Assembly (NCBI GenBank): GCA_017445225.1
Contig: JAFSUN010000010.1
Location: 1 to 64,000 of the forward strand
Source of the DNA: Erysipelotrichaceae bacterium
GTDB lineage: Bacteria; Bacillota_I; Bacilli_A; Erysipelotrichales; Erysipelotrichaceae
Length of the DNA: 64,000 nucleotides
Reading direction: 5' to 3'
Part shown: positions 35,897 to 45,690 of the stretch, one piece after another
Layout of the letters: each line of letters begins with the position of its first letter
How positions within the stretch are numbered: the first letter of the stretch is position 1
Notes under the pieces: model-generated
Database searches by the model: none
What the model was told of the DNA's origin: nothing
What the model saw: the letters and a program-made list of their open reading frames with translations, nothing else
Translations under genes and position numbers: made by a program

Positions 35897-37903
35897 CTAT
35901 TCCTCAGGGATCAGGGTGATGATCTCTTTGATGGACATGCACTTATCATCGCATTCCTTGGCTCTGTGAGTCTCCAGAATGGTTCTGGCGGCATCCTGCA
36001 TGGCCGGGAATCCGGTTCGGGTCAGCTGATTGGCGTAGATGATGATGTTGGCGCCTCTGGCCTTGAACTCTTCTTCATAGACGGTATTGAAGCTGGTCGG
36101 AACCAGAACGATCGGTGTGACCTGATCCTGGGCTCTGAACTTCTCGATGAATTCAAAGATTTCAGCCGGATCCTTCTTGCGGGAATGGATCATGATGGCA
36201 TCAGCTCCGGCATCTCTGAAGGCAAAGGCTCTGGTCAGGGCATCTTCCATGCCTCTTTCCAGGATCAGTGACTCGATACGGGCACAGATCATGAAATCCT
36301 TGGTCTTCTGAGCCTTCTTGCCGGCGGCAATCTTGGCTGAGAAGTTCTCGATGGAATCCTGAGTCTGCTTGACCTCGGTTCCAAACAGAGAATTCTTCTT
36401 TAAGCCGGTCTTATCTTCGATGATGACCATCGAGACGCCCATTCTCTCTAATGAACGGACGGTATAGACGAAGTGTTCGGTAAGTCCGCCGGTATCACCG
36501 TCAAAGATGATCGGCTTGGTGGTGACTTCCATGATGTCGTCAATGGTACGGAAACGGCTGGTCATATCGACCAGTTCGATGTCCGGCTTGCCCTTGGCAG
36601 TGGAATCACACAGCGAGGAGATCCACATGGCATCAAACTGACGGACGCCGCCATCCTGATGGACGGCTGTCTTCTCAACGATCAAACCGGTAATGCCGCT
36701 GTGGGCTTCCATGGCGGTAACCAGTCCCTTCATCTCCAGGACTCTCTTCAGTCTTGACCTTCTGACATCCGGCAGTGACAGTTCCGCTCTGGCTCTCGCT
36801 TCCAGGGCCTTGTACTTCGGATCGGCTGAATATGGGAATTCAACCAGACGGCCGCCATAGGTGCTGAGAATTTCAATTACTTCTTCTCTGATCGGCTTCT
36901 GGAAACCGTTGACCCAGTCATCGCCATGAACGACGATGTCCGGATGATACTTTTCCAGATTTTCCCGGTATGACAGGGTATTCTGATCAACGACCTTATA
37001 GACGCCGGCAATGTTTTCAAACATTACCTTTCTTTCACTGGCCGGTACTAACGGGAAGCGCTTGTAGCTGGCGACGACTTCATCGCTCATGACACCAATC
37101 ATCAGCCGTCCCAGTCTGGCCGCCTTCTTGATGATGGCGATGTGACCACCATGGATGATGTCGGTTGAGAAGGTCATGTAGACCAGGCGGGATTCAACTT
37201 CCTTAAGTCTGGCACTGACAATCTTCAGGTCTTCCGGATTGTCGATCTCGGCACACAGCATGTTCTTAACATCAACGGCCTTGATGTGGCAGGCGCCATC
37301 CAGCTCATTAAGAGCCTTTTCGGCATAGCAGTTGGTCTTTCCGGCTTCGCAGTACTCGACGATCTTATTCAGCCACTTCTGCCAGTCTGCGCGGTTGAGT
37401 TTGTATAAGGCCTGAGTCTCCAGGGTGTTATCGAAGAATTCAACCCCTACCTTGACGACTTCACCGTCTCTGATAACGGCCTTGAAGTCTTTCTCCGGTA
37501 ACGGCAGCGTTGTTGAGACCGGCATGCAGCTGCCCTCTTGCTTTAACAGGGCATCGAGCACTTCGTTTTCAAATACCAGATCACCGTGCATCAACAGGAT
37601 ATCATCATCCAGTTGCTCCTTAGCACAGTAGATGCTGTAGATGTAATTGGTCTTATCGTAGATGGGATTCTTGACAAAGGTATACTTCAGAGGCAGTTCC
37701 AGAGACTGGCAATAGTTTACCAGTACTTCATCAAACAGCCCGGTGGTCATTACCACTTCTTCAATTCCGGCATCGGCGATCTGCTTCAGCTGCCGGGACA
37801 GAATGGTTTCACTGACGGATACTTCCGTCATGCATTTGGGATGTTCACTGGTCAGCACGCCCATGCGGCTTCCCAGTCCCGAATTAAGAATTAACGCTTT
37901 CAT
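35897..37903 (-). CDS. Three-domain fusion: LicC/PntC-like nucleotidyltransferase – HxGH cytidylyltransferase-like – PEP mutase
   Basis: 668 residues. (1) About 1-235: sugar-nucleotidyltransferase fold with G-L-G-S-R-M (9-14), HPKCM, and the Y-D-K-T-N-Y-I-Y-S segment (82-90) typical of LicC/PntC-type phosphocholine or phosphonate cytidylyltransferases. (2) About 240-375: HxGH-type nucleotidyltransferase (S-T-D-I-I-H-G-G-H, 246-254). (3) About 380-668: PEP mutase with D-G-D-T-G-G (468-473) and the catalytic E-D-K-T-G-L-K-K-N-S (496-505), the mutase form of the isocitrate-lyase superfamily. It should convert PEP to phosphonopyruvate and activate a downstream phosphonate as a CMP ester. It is followed after 4 bases by the dehydrogenase. 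AGAGGAGAC precedes the ATG; no terminator separates it from gdhA, 22 bases upstream. Confidence 0.92.
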   Translation of the reverse strand: MKALILNSGLGSRMGVLTSEHPKCMTEVSVSETILSRQLKQIADAGIEEVVMTTGLFDEVLVNYCQSLELPLKYTFVKNPIYDKTNYIYSIYCAKEQLDDDILLMHGDLVFENEVLDALLKQEGSCMPVSTTLPLPEKDFKAVIRDGEVVKVGVEFFDNTLETQALYKLNRADWQKWLNKIVEYCEAGKTNCYAEKALNELDGACHIKAVDVKNMLCAEIDNPEDLKIVSARLKEVESRLVYMTFSTDIIHGGHIAIIKKAARLGRLMIGVMSDEVVASYKRFPLVPASERKVMFENIAGVYKVVDQNTLSYRENLEKYHPDIVVHGDDWVNGFQKPIREEVIEILSTYGGRLVEFPYSADPKYKALEARARAELSLPDVRRSRLKRVLEMKGLVTAMEAHSGITGLIVEKTAVHQDGGVRQFDAMWISSLCDSTAKGKPDIELVDMTSRFRTIDDIMEVTTKPIIFDGDTGGLTEHFVYTVRSLERMGVSMVIIEDKTGLKKNSLFGTEVKQTQDSIENFSAKIAAGKKAQKTKDFMICARIESLILERGMEDALTRAFAFRDAGADAIMIHSRKKDPAEIFEFIEKFRAQDQVTPIVLVPTSFNTVYEEEFKARGANIIIYANQLTRTGFPAMQDAARTILETHRAKECDDKCMSIKEIITLIPEE

Positions 37904-37925
37904 TAATTATCTGTCTCCTCTTATG

Positions 37926-39305
<1,380 letters not shown>

Positions 39306-39440
39306 TTACCCTTCTTATGACAGCCAAAGTAGCATTTCCAACTATTTTTTCGCACTGTCGGAAAGGCCGGGATTATTCAGCGGAAATCCTTAAGAAAATG
39401 TGAAGAAATGATGTGGAATCGTGTGAAAACGGGGAAATAT

Positions 39441-39469
39441 TTGTATTATTTGCCCTTATTATTTATAAT
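39441..39469 (+). promoter_or_regulatory. Promoter of recU–ponA
   Basis: TTGTAT (39441-39446), 17-base spacer, TATAAT (39464-39469), about 15 bases before the recU start. The 224-base divergent region with gdhA shows no other feature beyond the gdhA -10. Confidence 0.75.
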
Positions 39470-39484
39470 TAGTTAGGTGATTTG

Positions 39485-40069
39485 ATGATAGGATACCCCA
39501 ACCGCAAGGGCGGTTTTGAAGAAAAGCACGACATCAGCTATGCCCACCGCGGCATGTCCCTGGAAGACGACATTAACGCCACCAACAAGCACTATCTTGA
39601 CAATGACATTGCGGCCATTTACAAGAAGCCTACCCCGGTGACGATCGTTTCCGTTGATTACAAGAGCCGGGAGACCGCCAGGATCACGGAAGCCTATTTC
39701 CAGGTCCCCTCGACCACCGACTATAACGGTGTCTACCGGGGCAAGTACGTCGACTTTGAAGCCAAGGAGACCCACTCCAGGACTTCGATGAATCTGAACA
39801 TCATCCACCCTCATCAGATCAAGCATTTGGAAAGAGTCGTCAAGTATGGCGGTATCGCTTTCCTGATCGTCCGTTTCGTCGCCTACGAAGAGACCTACTT
39901 CGTAAGATTTGAAGACTTCAGTTTCAAGATGCGCTCGCAGACTGCCAAGAGCATCAAGCGCGAATGGTTCCAGGAAAAAGGATACCTGATTCCCTATAGA
40001 TACAATGCCCCGGTCGACTATCTGAAGGCTGTCGACCGCATCATTGATGGAGGTAATGTTAATGAGTGA
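39485..40069 (+). CDS. recU: Holliday junction resolvase RecU
   Basis: Cleaves Holliday junctions in Bacillota. The 194-residue protein begins M-I-G-Y-P-N-R-K-G-G-x-F-E and contains the nuclease core D-Y-x-G-V-Y-R-G-K-Y-V-D-F-E-A-K-E-T (catalytic D/E/K, about residues 79-95), followed by HPHQIKHL. Start at 39485 with AGGTGA upstream. It overlaps ponA by 8 bases, the same gene pairing as in Bacillus. Confidence 0.96.
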   Translation: MIGYPNRKGGFEEKHDISYAHRGMSLEDDINATNKHYLDNDIAAIYKKPTPVTIVSVDYKSRETARITEAYFQVPSTTDYNGVYRGKYVDFEAKETHSRTSMNLNIIHPHQIKHLERVVKYGGIAFLIVRFVAYEETYFVRFEDFSFKMRSQTAKSIKREWFQEKGYLIPYRYNAPVDYLKAVDRIIDGGNVNE

Positions 40070-42683
40070 ACAGCAGGATAATGCCGCAAAACTGGCTGCC
40101 AGACAGGCTGCCAGACAGGCTGCCAGAAAGAAATACCGCAGAAAGCGCCGGAACCGGGCCATCGTTAATACCCTGATGGGGTTTGTGGTCTTCTGCGCCA
40201 TTTTGGGCGTCGTCAGTTCGGTCAGCATCGTCGCGATGGTCATGAACAAGAGCGACGTCGTACTGGACATCAGCGACCTCAAGAGCAATGAAGTTTCCAT
40301 GGTCTACGATGATCAGGGTAACGAGATCGCCCGGCTGGGCAAGGAACAGCGTATCAACGTTCCCTACTCCCAGATGCCGCAGGTCGTCATCGACGCCTTC
40401 GTCTCCGTTGAGGACTCCCGTTACTTTGAGCACATCGGCTTCGACCTTCCCCGTTTCGCCAAGGCCTTCCTGGAGAACATCAGGACCCTGAGCTTTGCCC
40501 AAGGCGGTTCGACCATCACGATGCAGGTTATCAAGAACTCCTACTTTGCGGTCGACACCATCGCCGAGAAGAGCATCGGCCGAAAGATCCAGGAGATCTA
40601 CTATTCAATCAAGGTAACCAATGTCGTATCCAAGGAGAAGATCCTGGAATTATACATCAACAAGGTCAACTACGGTGCGGCCGCCCGTGGCATCCAGGTC
40701 GCTGCCGACTACTACTTCGGCAAGGATACTTCCGAAGTAACCCTGGTCGAAGCCGCCCTGCTGGCCGGCGTCGTCAACGGACCTAACGACTACAACCCCT
40801 ATTTCCATCCGATCGCTTCCCAGACCCGAACCGAAGACGTTCTCTACCTGATGCATCTGCACGGCTATCTGACCGATGAGGAATATGAACTCGCCTGCAA
40901 GGTCAACGTCATCGACCTGGTAGTCGGACGCAAGGGCAAGACCTACGAAGACGGCAAGACCATTCCCAATCAGGCCTACATCGATACGGTCATTGATGAA
41001 CTGGAAGACGTCTACGAGATCGACCCCTACTCCACACCGGTAAGAGTCTATACCGCCATGAACCAGCAGGTTCAGGCCTATTGCGACAAGATCAGCAACG
41101 GTGAAGTCATCAAGTTCAAAGACCAGTACATCAACTATGCCACCGCCATCGTTCAGAACCAGACCGGTCTGATCGTCGGTTTGTGCGGCGGACGTAACTA
41201 TGACCGGGCCCGTAAGTTCAACTATGCGACCCAGTCCAGGCTGCAGCCGGGTTCCACGGCCAAGGCCGTTCTCACCTACCCTCTGGGCTTTGAGTACTGC
41301 GGCTTATCTACCTCATACTATTACATGGATGAACCGATCCAGTGGACCGGAACCAGCGTTACCATCCGTAACGATACCGGCACCTACTACGGTCAGGTAT
41401 CAATACAGCGTGCCTTCTGTTCATCCTATAACATTCCGGCCGTCAAGACCATGAAGATGGTAATTCAGACCGTCGGCAATGCCCGGATCAGAAAATACAT
41501 CACCGGCATGGGCTTCTCCAAGAGTACGGCCGATTACTTCAATGAACAGTTCGCCATCGGCGGTGCCAACTTCCTGGCTTCACCGTTACAGATGGCCGGT
41601 GCCTGCAGTGCCATCCTCTCCGGAGGCAAGTATACCCAGCCGCACACCATCACCAGAATCGAATTCATCAACAGCACTGAAGACCCGATCACCCCGGCCT
41701 TCACCCATAATCAGGTACTGTCCGCCGGCGCTGCCTGGCTGACCAGTTTCCTGATGAAGGTCAACGTTGACAACTCCAACATGACGGAAAGCGACGTCAA
41801 GGCCCAGACCCGTGTAACGGTCTTCAAGAGAGGCTATGATGTCTACGGCAAGACCGGAACCACCAGCGTACCGGATGCCATCGCCAAGAAATACAAGACC
41901 GCCAGCTCCTCCGCCAAGGATACCTGGCTGCTGGCCGGCACCAATGATTTCTCAATTTCTTCCTGGCTCGGTTATGACTATGAGAACCACTCCTCCAAGA
42001 ATGACGTTCTCACCAACAATGACCGTAAGAAGCATCTGGACTCCGTCGCCGTCAAGGGAATTCTGGACACTCTGGAAAAAGCCTACGGCAAGCCGAAGAA
42101 CAAGAACCCAATGCCTTCAACCGTTACCATGATCGACCACATCAGAGGTCTGTATCCTTATACATCCCTGCCTCTGTATGCCGATGCCAAGTATGAGACT
42201 CACGGTCTGATCCTGAACAACTATGCTCAGGTCGAGCAGTACGAATCGCCGGCTTCCATCGAAGCTCTCGATTCCCTGATGGTATACTCGGATGACAAGC
42301 AGAACGTCACCATCGTCTTCAGCCCCTATCCGGATACCTCCAAGATGACTACGGCTTCCAACAAGATTTCCATCACCAACGGTTCCAAGACCATCAGCGG
42401 TACCCGAGTCTATCACTCTACCTGGATCGACGGTGTCGTTCAGTATCATGTTGTGATCAGAGACCAGCTCGGCAATGTCCTGGCGGATCTGACCCCGAAC
42501 ACCAATAACTTCGTCTGGAGTCCGGAGAAGAAATTCACGGAGACCACCACGCTTACCGTCTCGGTAAACTACAGGTATTCCAAGACTCCGCTCCAGTCCA
42601 ACACCCTCACAAGAGCCGTGACGGTCAAGGGAACCCATAATCCGATCCCGGATCCGATTCCGGAGCCGATCCCGGAGCCCTAA
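40062..42683 (+). CDS. ponA: Class A penicillin-binding protein 1A (transglycosylase/transpeptidase)
   Basis: Bifunctional peptidoglycan synthase, 873 residues, anchored by one N-terminal helix (about 38-62) after a basic tail with three repeats of A-A-R-Q. GT51 domain: E-D-S-R-Y-F-E-H-I-G-F-D, then G-G-S-T-I-T-M-Q (about 115-160). Transpeptidase: PGSTAKA with the S-x-x-K serine, S-Y-N, and Y-G-K-T-G-T. After the catalytic domain comes a beta-rich segment (about 735-850) and a Pro-rich tail of P-[IE/D]-P repeats. The ATG at 40062 has GGAGGTAATGTTA upstream. Opposite-strand frames in this gene are shadows. Confidence 0.96.
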   Translation: MSEQQDNAAKLAARQAARQAARKKYRRKRRNRAIVNTLMGFVVFCAILGVVSSVSIVAMVMNKSDVVLDISDLKSNEVSMVYDDQGNEIARLGKEQRINVPYSQMPQVVIDAFVSVEDSRYFEHIGFDLPRFAKAFLENIRTLSFAQGGSTITMQVIKNSYFAVDTIAEKSIGRKIQEIYYSIKVTNVVSKEKILELYINKVNYGAAARGIQVAADYYFGKDTSEVTLVEAALLAGVVNGPNDYNPYFHPIASQTRTEDVLYLMHLHGYLTDEEYELACKVNVIDLVVGRKGKTYEDGKTIPNQAYIDTVIDELEDVYEIDPYSTPVRVYTAMNQQVQAYCDKISNGEVIKFKDQYINYATAIVQNQTGLIVGLCGGRNYDRARKFNYATQSRLQPGSTAKAVLTYPLGFEYCGLSTSYYYMDEPIQWTGTSVTIRNDTGTYYGQVSIQRAFCSSYNIPAVKTMKMVIQTVGNARIRKYITGMGFSKSTADYFNEQFAIGGANFLASPLQMAGACSAILSGGKYTQPHTITRIEFINSTEDPITPAFTHNQVLSAGAAWLTSFLMKVNVDNSNMTESDVKAQTRVTVFKRGYDVYGKTGTTSVPDAIAKKYKTASSSAKDTWLLAGTNDFSISSWLGYDYENHSSKNDVLTNNDRKKHLDSVAVKGILDTLEKAYGKPKNKNPMPSTVTMIDHIRGLYPYTSLPLYADAKYETHGLILNNYAQVEQYESPASIEALDSLMVYSDDKQNVTIVFSPYPDTSKMTTASNKISITNGSKTISGTRVYHSTWIDGVVQYHVVIRDQLGNVLADLTPNTNNFVWSPEKKFTETTTLTVSVNYRYSKTPLQSNTLTRAVTVKGTHNPIPDPIPEPIPEP

Positions 42684-42695
42684 GGCTTCCTGAGC

Positions 42696-42750
42696 AAAAA
42701 AAAGACGAACCCTCTTCAGGGAAAATCCTGAGCAGGGTTCGTTTCTTTTT
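42696..42750 (+). terminator. Bidirectional terminator between ponA and nth
   Basis: A 9-bp stem (ACGAACCCT 42705-42713 / AGGGTTCGT 42734-42742) with an inner stem in its loop, T-run on the plus side and A-run (42696-42703) on the other. Serves both convergent units. Confidence 0.9.
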
Positions 42751-42758
42751 ACTTAATG

Positions 42759-43391
42759 TTACTTATCGGCCTGACAGCGGCAGAAATCCGTGAAAGGACA
42801 GCCCTCACACTGAGGCTTGCGAGCCTGGCAGCGGTAGCGGCCGAAATGGATCAGCAGATGGTGCAGATGGCTCCACTGCTCACGGGGAAACTGTTCCATC
42901 AGCTTTTCCTCCACCTTCTCCACCGTATCGTTTTCCCCGGCTAACCGTAAGCGGATGGATACCCGGTGTACATGGGTGTCCACGGCGATGGCCGGGACCT
43001 TGTAGCCTTCCGAAAGGATGACATTGGCTGTCTTGCGGCCGATGCCCGGCAGCTTCACCAGCTCTTCCATGGTATCAGGAACTTCCCCGTTGTGATTTTC
43101 AACCAGCTCCCTGGCTAAAGCCTTGATGTTGGCGGCCTTGTTGCGGTAAAGGCCGATGGAACGGATGATCGCCTCCAGGTCTTTAATGTCTGCCTGAGCA
43201 AGGCTTTCCGGATCGGGATAGCGGGCAAACAGTTCTCTAGTTACCCGGTTCACCGAGACATCGGTCGTCTGGGCGGACAGGGTCACCGCGACGGCCAACT
43301 GAAACAGGCTGCCGTAATTGAGCTCACAGCCGGCTTGGGGAAACATCAGATCGAGCTGTTCATAGATGTACTGGGTCCTGCTAACGGCCAT
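42759..43391 (-). CDS. nth: Endonuclease III
   Basis: Base-excision repair glycosylase/AP lyase for oxidised pyrimidines. The 210-residue protein has the HhH motif L-P-G-I-G-R-K-T-A-N-V (catalytic Lys, about residue 120), the catalytic Asp in VDTHVHR, and the C-terminal 4Fe-4S cysteines C-x6-C-x2-C-x5-C. It overlaps the dnaD stop by 11 bases. The dnaD–nth pair next to ponA/recU is conserved in Bacillota. Confidence 0.97.
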   Translation of the reverse strand: MAVSRTQYIYEQLDLMFPQAGCELNYGSLFQLAVAVTLSAQTTDVSVNRVTRELFARYPDPESLAQADIKDLEAIIRSIGLYRNKAANIKALARELVENHNGEVPDTMEELVKLPGIGRKTANVILSEGYKVPAIAVDTHVHRVSIRLRLAGENDTVEKVEEKLMEQFPREQWSHLHHLLIHFGRYRCQARKPQCEGCPFTDFCRCQADK

Positions 43392-43881
43392 TTTTGCTCC
43401 AGTTGCTCAGGATCCGGTTGATGTAGCGGACATCGACCTTCTTCTGAATACTGGCCTCCCTTAAGGCATCGAGGACGGTTTCCTCCCCGTATTCACTCAG
43501 CCAGTCGGCAATGGCAGTCGTCTCCATCTGGGACAGTACCCTTCCGAATTCCGTCTCAAAGATCTGGAAGACATCCTGAGAAACGCTCTTCTCCTCTTCC
43601 CACTCGAAGATGCCGGAGATGTCAAAGACGATCCGGCGGCTCTTGGTGGTGATCTTCAGATAGCCCTTCTTGTTCAGATCGCTGACGGCCTTGTCGACCT
43701 GCTGAATGCTAAGCCCGGTCTGCTGGCAGAGAGTATCAAGCGAGATGCTGCGGCCATGCTGGTTGTCAAAGTCGATCATCAAGAGGATCAGAGCCTGTTC
43801 GCTGGTCACCGGCAGTCTGTTCAGATTATCCAGTATCCAGTCGCGCCGGGATACATAGTTTTCCTCATACCATTTCTTCAT
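43381..43881 (-). CDS. dnaD: DnaD family replication/primosome protein
   Basis: DnaD helps load the replicative helicase. This 166-residue version is short. It has an N-terminal winged-helix part (W-I-L-D-N-L-N-R, then S-L-D-T-L-C-Q-Q-T-G-L) and a C-terminal DnaD/DnaB2 domain with V-F-Q-I-F-E-T-E-F-G-R-V-L-S-x-x-E and YINRILSNW. It lacks most of the C-terminal tail seen in Bacillus DnaD. First gene of dnaD–nth. Confidence 0.9.
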   Translation of the reverse strand: MKKWYEENYVSRRDWILDNLNRLPVTSEQALILLMIDFDNQHGRSISLDTLCQQTGLSIQQVDKAVSDLNKKGYLKITTKSRRIVFDISGIFEWEEEKSVSQDVFQIFETEFGRVLSQMETTAIADWLSEYGEETVLDALREASIQKKVDVRYINRILSNWSKNGR

Positions 43882-43955
43882 GTTAATGTGCCTCCTGTCA
43901 AAGGTGTTTTCCTAAATCGGCATTTGTGTTAAAATCATATCTGAGGTGTTAAGCA

Positions 43956-44471
43956 GTGATTAAAAGATTCATATTCTACCTGACCGTGTCAGCTCTGCTG
44001 GTAGTCGGTACCTATCGCTTCTATAAGTCCTATCAGCCCAAGGAAGCGGAGGTCGTCAAGGAGACCATTCAGTTCCGGATCTCACCGCTTTTCTATGAGC
44101 AGTCCATCGATGACTACATCATGACGGCGGACGGTTCCGTCTGCATCCTGTTCTACCAGGAAGACAGTCTGAATTCCCTCTACGTGTTTGACACCATCCT
44201 GGCCCGGATCCTGGAGCAGTACAACCTCAAGTCGCTGGACAATCTGGTCTACTGCAACCTCACGGAAATATCCGATGCCAGCATCACCTACACCAAGAAT
44301 CACTGGGGGTTCTATACGATGCCGGCCTTCGTCAATCTGCAGTACAAGGAAGGCGTGCTGACCGTTCACAGTTCCCTGGAATGGAACAGTGCTTCCACCC
44401 TGACCTATGCGATGGTGGAAAACTGGCTGATCAACAACAAGATCATCAATCCCTCATTACCTAACAGCTAA
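43956..44471 (+). CDS. Membrane-anchored thioredoxin-fold-like protein lacking CxxC
   Basis: 171 residues with an N-terminal helix (about 4-24) and an extracytoplasmic domain whose strand order and T-M-P-A-F-V-N-L-Q segment (cis-Pro position) suggest a thioredoxin fold. The place of the C-x-x-C is taken by Y-Q-E-D-S-L, so disulphide exchange is unlikely. The start appears to be GTG with GAGGTG seven bases upstream. It overlaps the convergent nadD/yqeK gene by 4 bases. Function unknown; the fold is inferred by motif. Confidence 0.7.
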   Translation: MIKRFIFYLTVSALLVVGTYRFYKSYQPKEAEVVKETIQFRISPLFYEQSIDDYIMTADGSVCILFYQEDSLNSLYVFDTILARILEQYNLKSLDNLVYCNLTEISDASITYTKNHWGFYTMPAFVNLQYKEGVLTVHSSLEWNSASTLTYAMVENWLINNKIINPSLPNS

Positions 44472-45397
44472 CTTCCCGCGGGAAGTTTTTTTACGCCCGT
44501 TTTTAGCAGATAGGCGTCCTGCTGACGGTGGACCTCCTGGAACCCCTTCTTAAGGTCACGGCAGCACAGTTCGATCTCCCGGCTGCTGTCATACCCTCTT
44601 AAGGGTTCCAGCTTGTCAGCGCAGTAGATGATCATCGACAGCGGTGCTTCGTCCTCACCCAGGCAGTGATTCTCCACGGCCTTGAGGATCTCCTCATCCG
44701 TCATCCTGTAATATCTTTCCAGAAGCCGGCGGGCAACGAACTGATGCCAGACGGCCCGGTTCTCCTTCAGGCGATTTGGGTAGTAGAGTTTCATGTACAT
44801 CAGGCTGGTTTCATCATCCAGATCCTTGGCGATGTCGTGATACAGACCGGCCAGCCAGGCTTTTCTTTCATCAAGATGATTCCGGCGGGCAATCTCGGCC
44901 GAAAGCCGGGCCACGCTTCTGACATGCAGCTGGCGGTGGGGCTTTAAGGGCTCGGTAGCGATGGAATCGGCATACAGCCCCTTTTCCATGATGTACCGGC
45001 GGACCGGCTTTCCGATCCAGCGGAAATCGCCCTTTCTGACCTGAGCAGCCTGATCATTCAGTTCTTCCGTCACATAAGTGACATTTCCCAGTTCCGGATC
45101 ACCGGTCTGATGGCCCGGGCAGATGAAAGCAACGCTCCTGTGCGCGCTTGAGAGTTTCTCTAATACGCTTTTACGGTCGCGGCAGTTGGCATAATTGACC
45201 GTCCGCCAGCCACGCCGGGGGCTTAAGGCCCGCTTCAGCATGATGTAGCGATTAGAAAAGTCTGCTTCGCAGTCTTCATCAACCGCTGCAAACCAGACTT
45301 CAGACAGGCCGTATTTTTCCTTCAGTACCCTTGCCAGCTGAAGGTGTCCTTCATTGACGGGATCAAAGGTGCTGATGATCAGACCGGCTCTTTTCAT
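44468..45397 (-). CDS. NadD-like (degenerate) – YqeK HD-domain fusion
   Basis: 309 residues. The N-terminal ~145 residues resemble nicotinate mononucleotide adenylyltransferase, but the active-site H-x-G-H reads N15-E-G-H18, and the ISSTxxR-type motif is missing (E-L-N-D-Q-A-A-Q-V-R). Adenylyl transfer may therefore be impaired. The C-terminal part is a YqeK HD hydrolase: H158, H187-D188, H218, H244 and D261 are at the expected spacing, consistent with Ap4A hydrolysis (family knowledge). The gene is co-oriented and overlapping with yhbY and yqeH, as in Bacillus (yqeH–yhbY–nadD–yqeK). NAD synthesis would then depend on another NadD. Confidence 0.82.
   Translation of the reverse strand: MKRAGLIISTFDPVNEGHLQLARVLKEKYGLSEVWFAAVDEDCEADFSNRYIMLKRALSPRRGWRTVNYANCRDRKSVLEKLSSAHRSVAFICPGHQTGDPELGNVTYVTEELNDQAAQVRKGDFRWIGKPVRRYIMEKGLYADSIATEPLKPHRQLHVRSVARLSAEIARRNHLDERKAWLAGLYHDIAKDLDDETSLMYMKLYYPNRLKENRAVWHQFVARRLLERYYRMTDEEILKAVENHCLGEDEAPLSMIIYCADKLEPLRGYDSSREIELCCRDLKKGFQEVHRQQDAYLLKTGVKKLPAGS
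44470..44492 (+). terminator. Terminator embedded in the end of the convergent gene
   Basis: Perfect palindrome AACTTCCCGCGGGAAGTT followed by TTTTT on the plus strand. It starts in the stop codon of the plus-strand gene and lies within the last codons of the minus-strand gene. Confidence 0.85.
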
Positions 45398-45690
45398 TTG
45401 GGCAGCCTGATGACCGGTTCCTTCAGGTTCTTCCGGTATACGGTGATCTTTCTTCCCAGCTGACTGACAATGTCACAGTGACAGCTGACGGAGATATCAA
45501 TGGCCAGTTCACTGGCCGGTATTTCACAGTTGTTCAGCACCGAGATCTTGACGAGTTCATGAGCGTCCAGCACTTCGTCAATGCTGGCGATCACGTTTTC
45601 GTTCAGACCGTTCTTGCCGATCATTACCAGCGGTCTTACCGTATTAGCCAGACCCTTCAGGTACTGTTTCTGCGTTTTCGTTAACATCAA
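45394..45690 (-). CDS. yhbY: YhbY family RNA-binding protein
   Basis: A 98-residue CRM-domain protein that associates with pre-50S particles. It has L-T-x-x-Q-x-x-x-L-K-G-L-A, then V-M-I-G-K-N-G-L-N-E (the GxxG-type loop), and ends in I-G-R-K-I-T-V-Y-R. Overlaps yqeH and the NadD/YqeK gene by 4 bases each, indicating translational coupling. Confidence 0.93.
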   Translation of the reverse strand: MMLTKTQKQYLKGLANTVRPLVMIGKNGLNENVIASIDEVLDAHELVKISVLNNCEIPASELAIDISVSCHCDIVSQLGRKITVYRKNLKEPVIRLPK

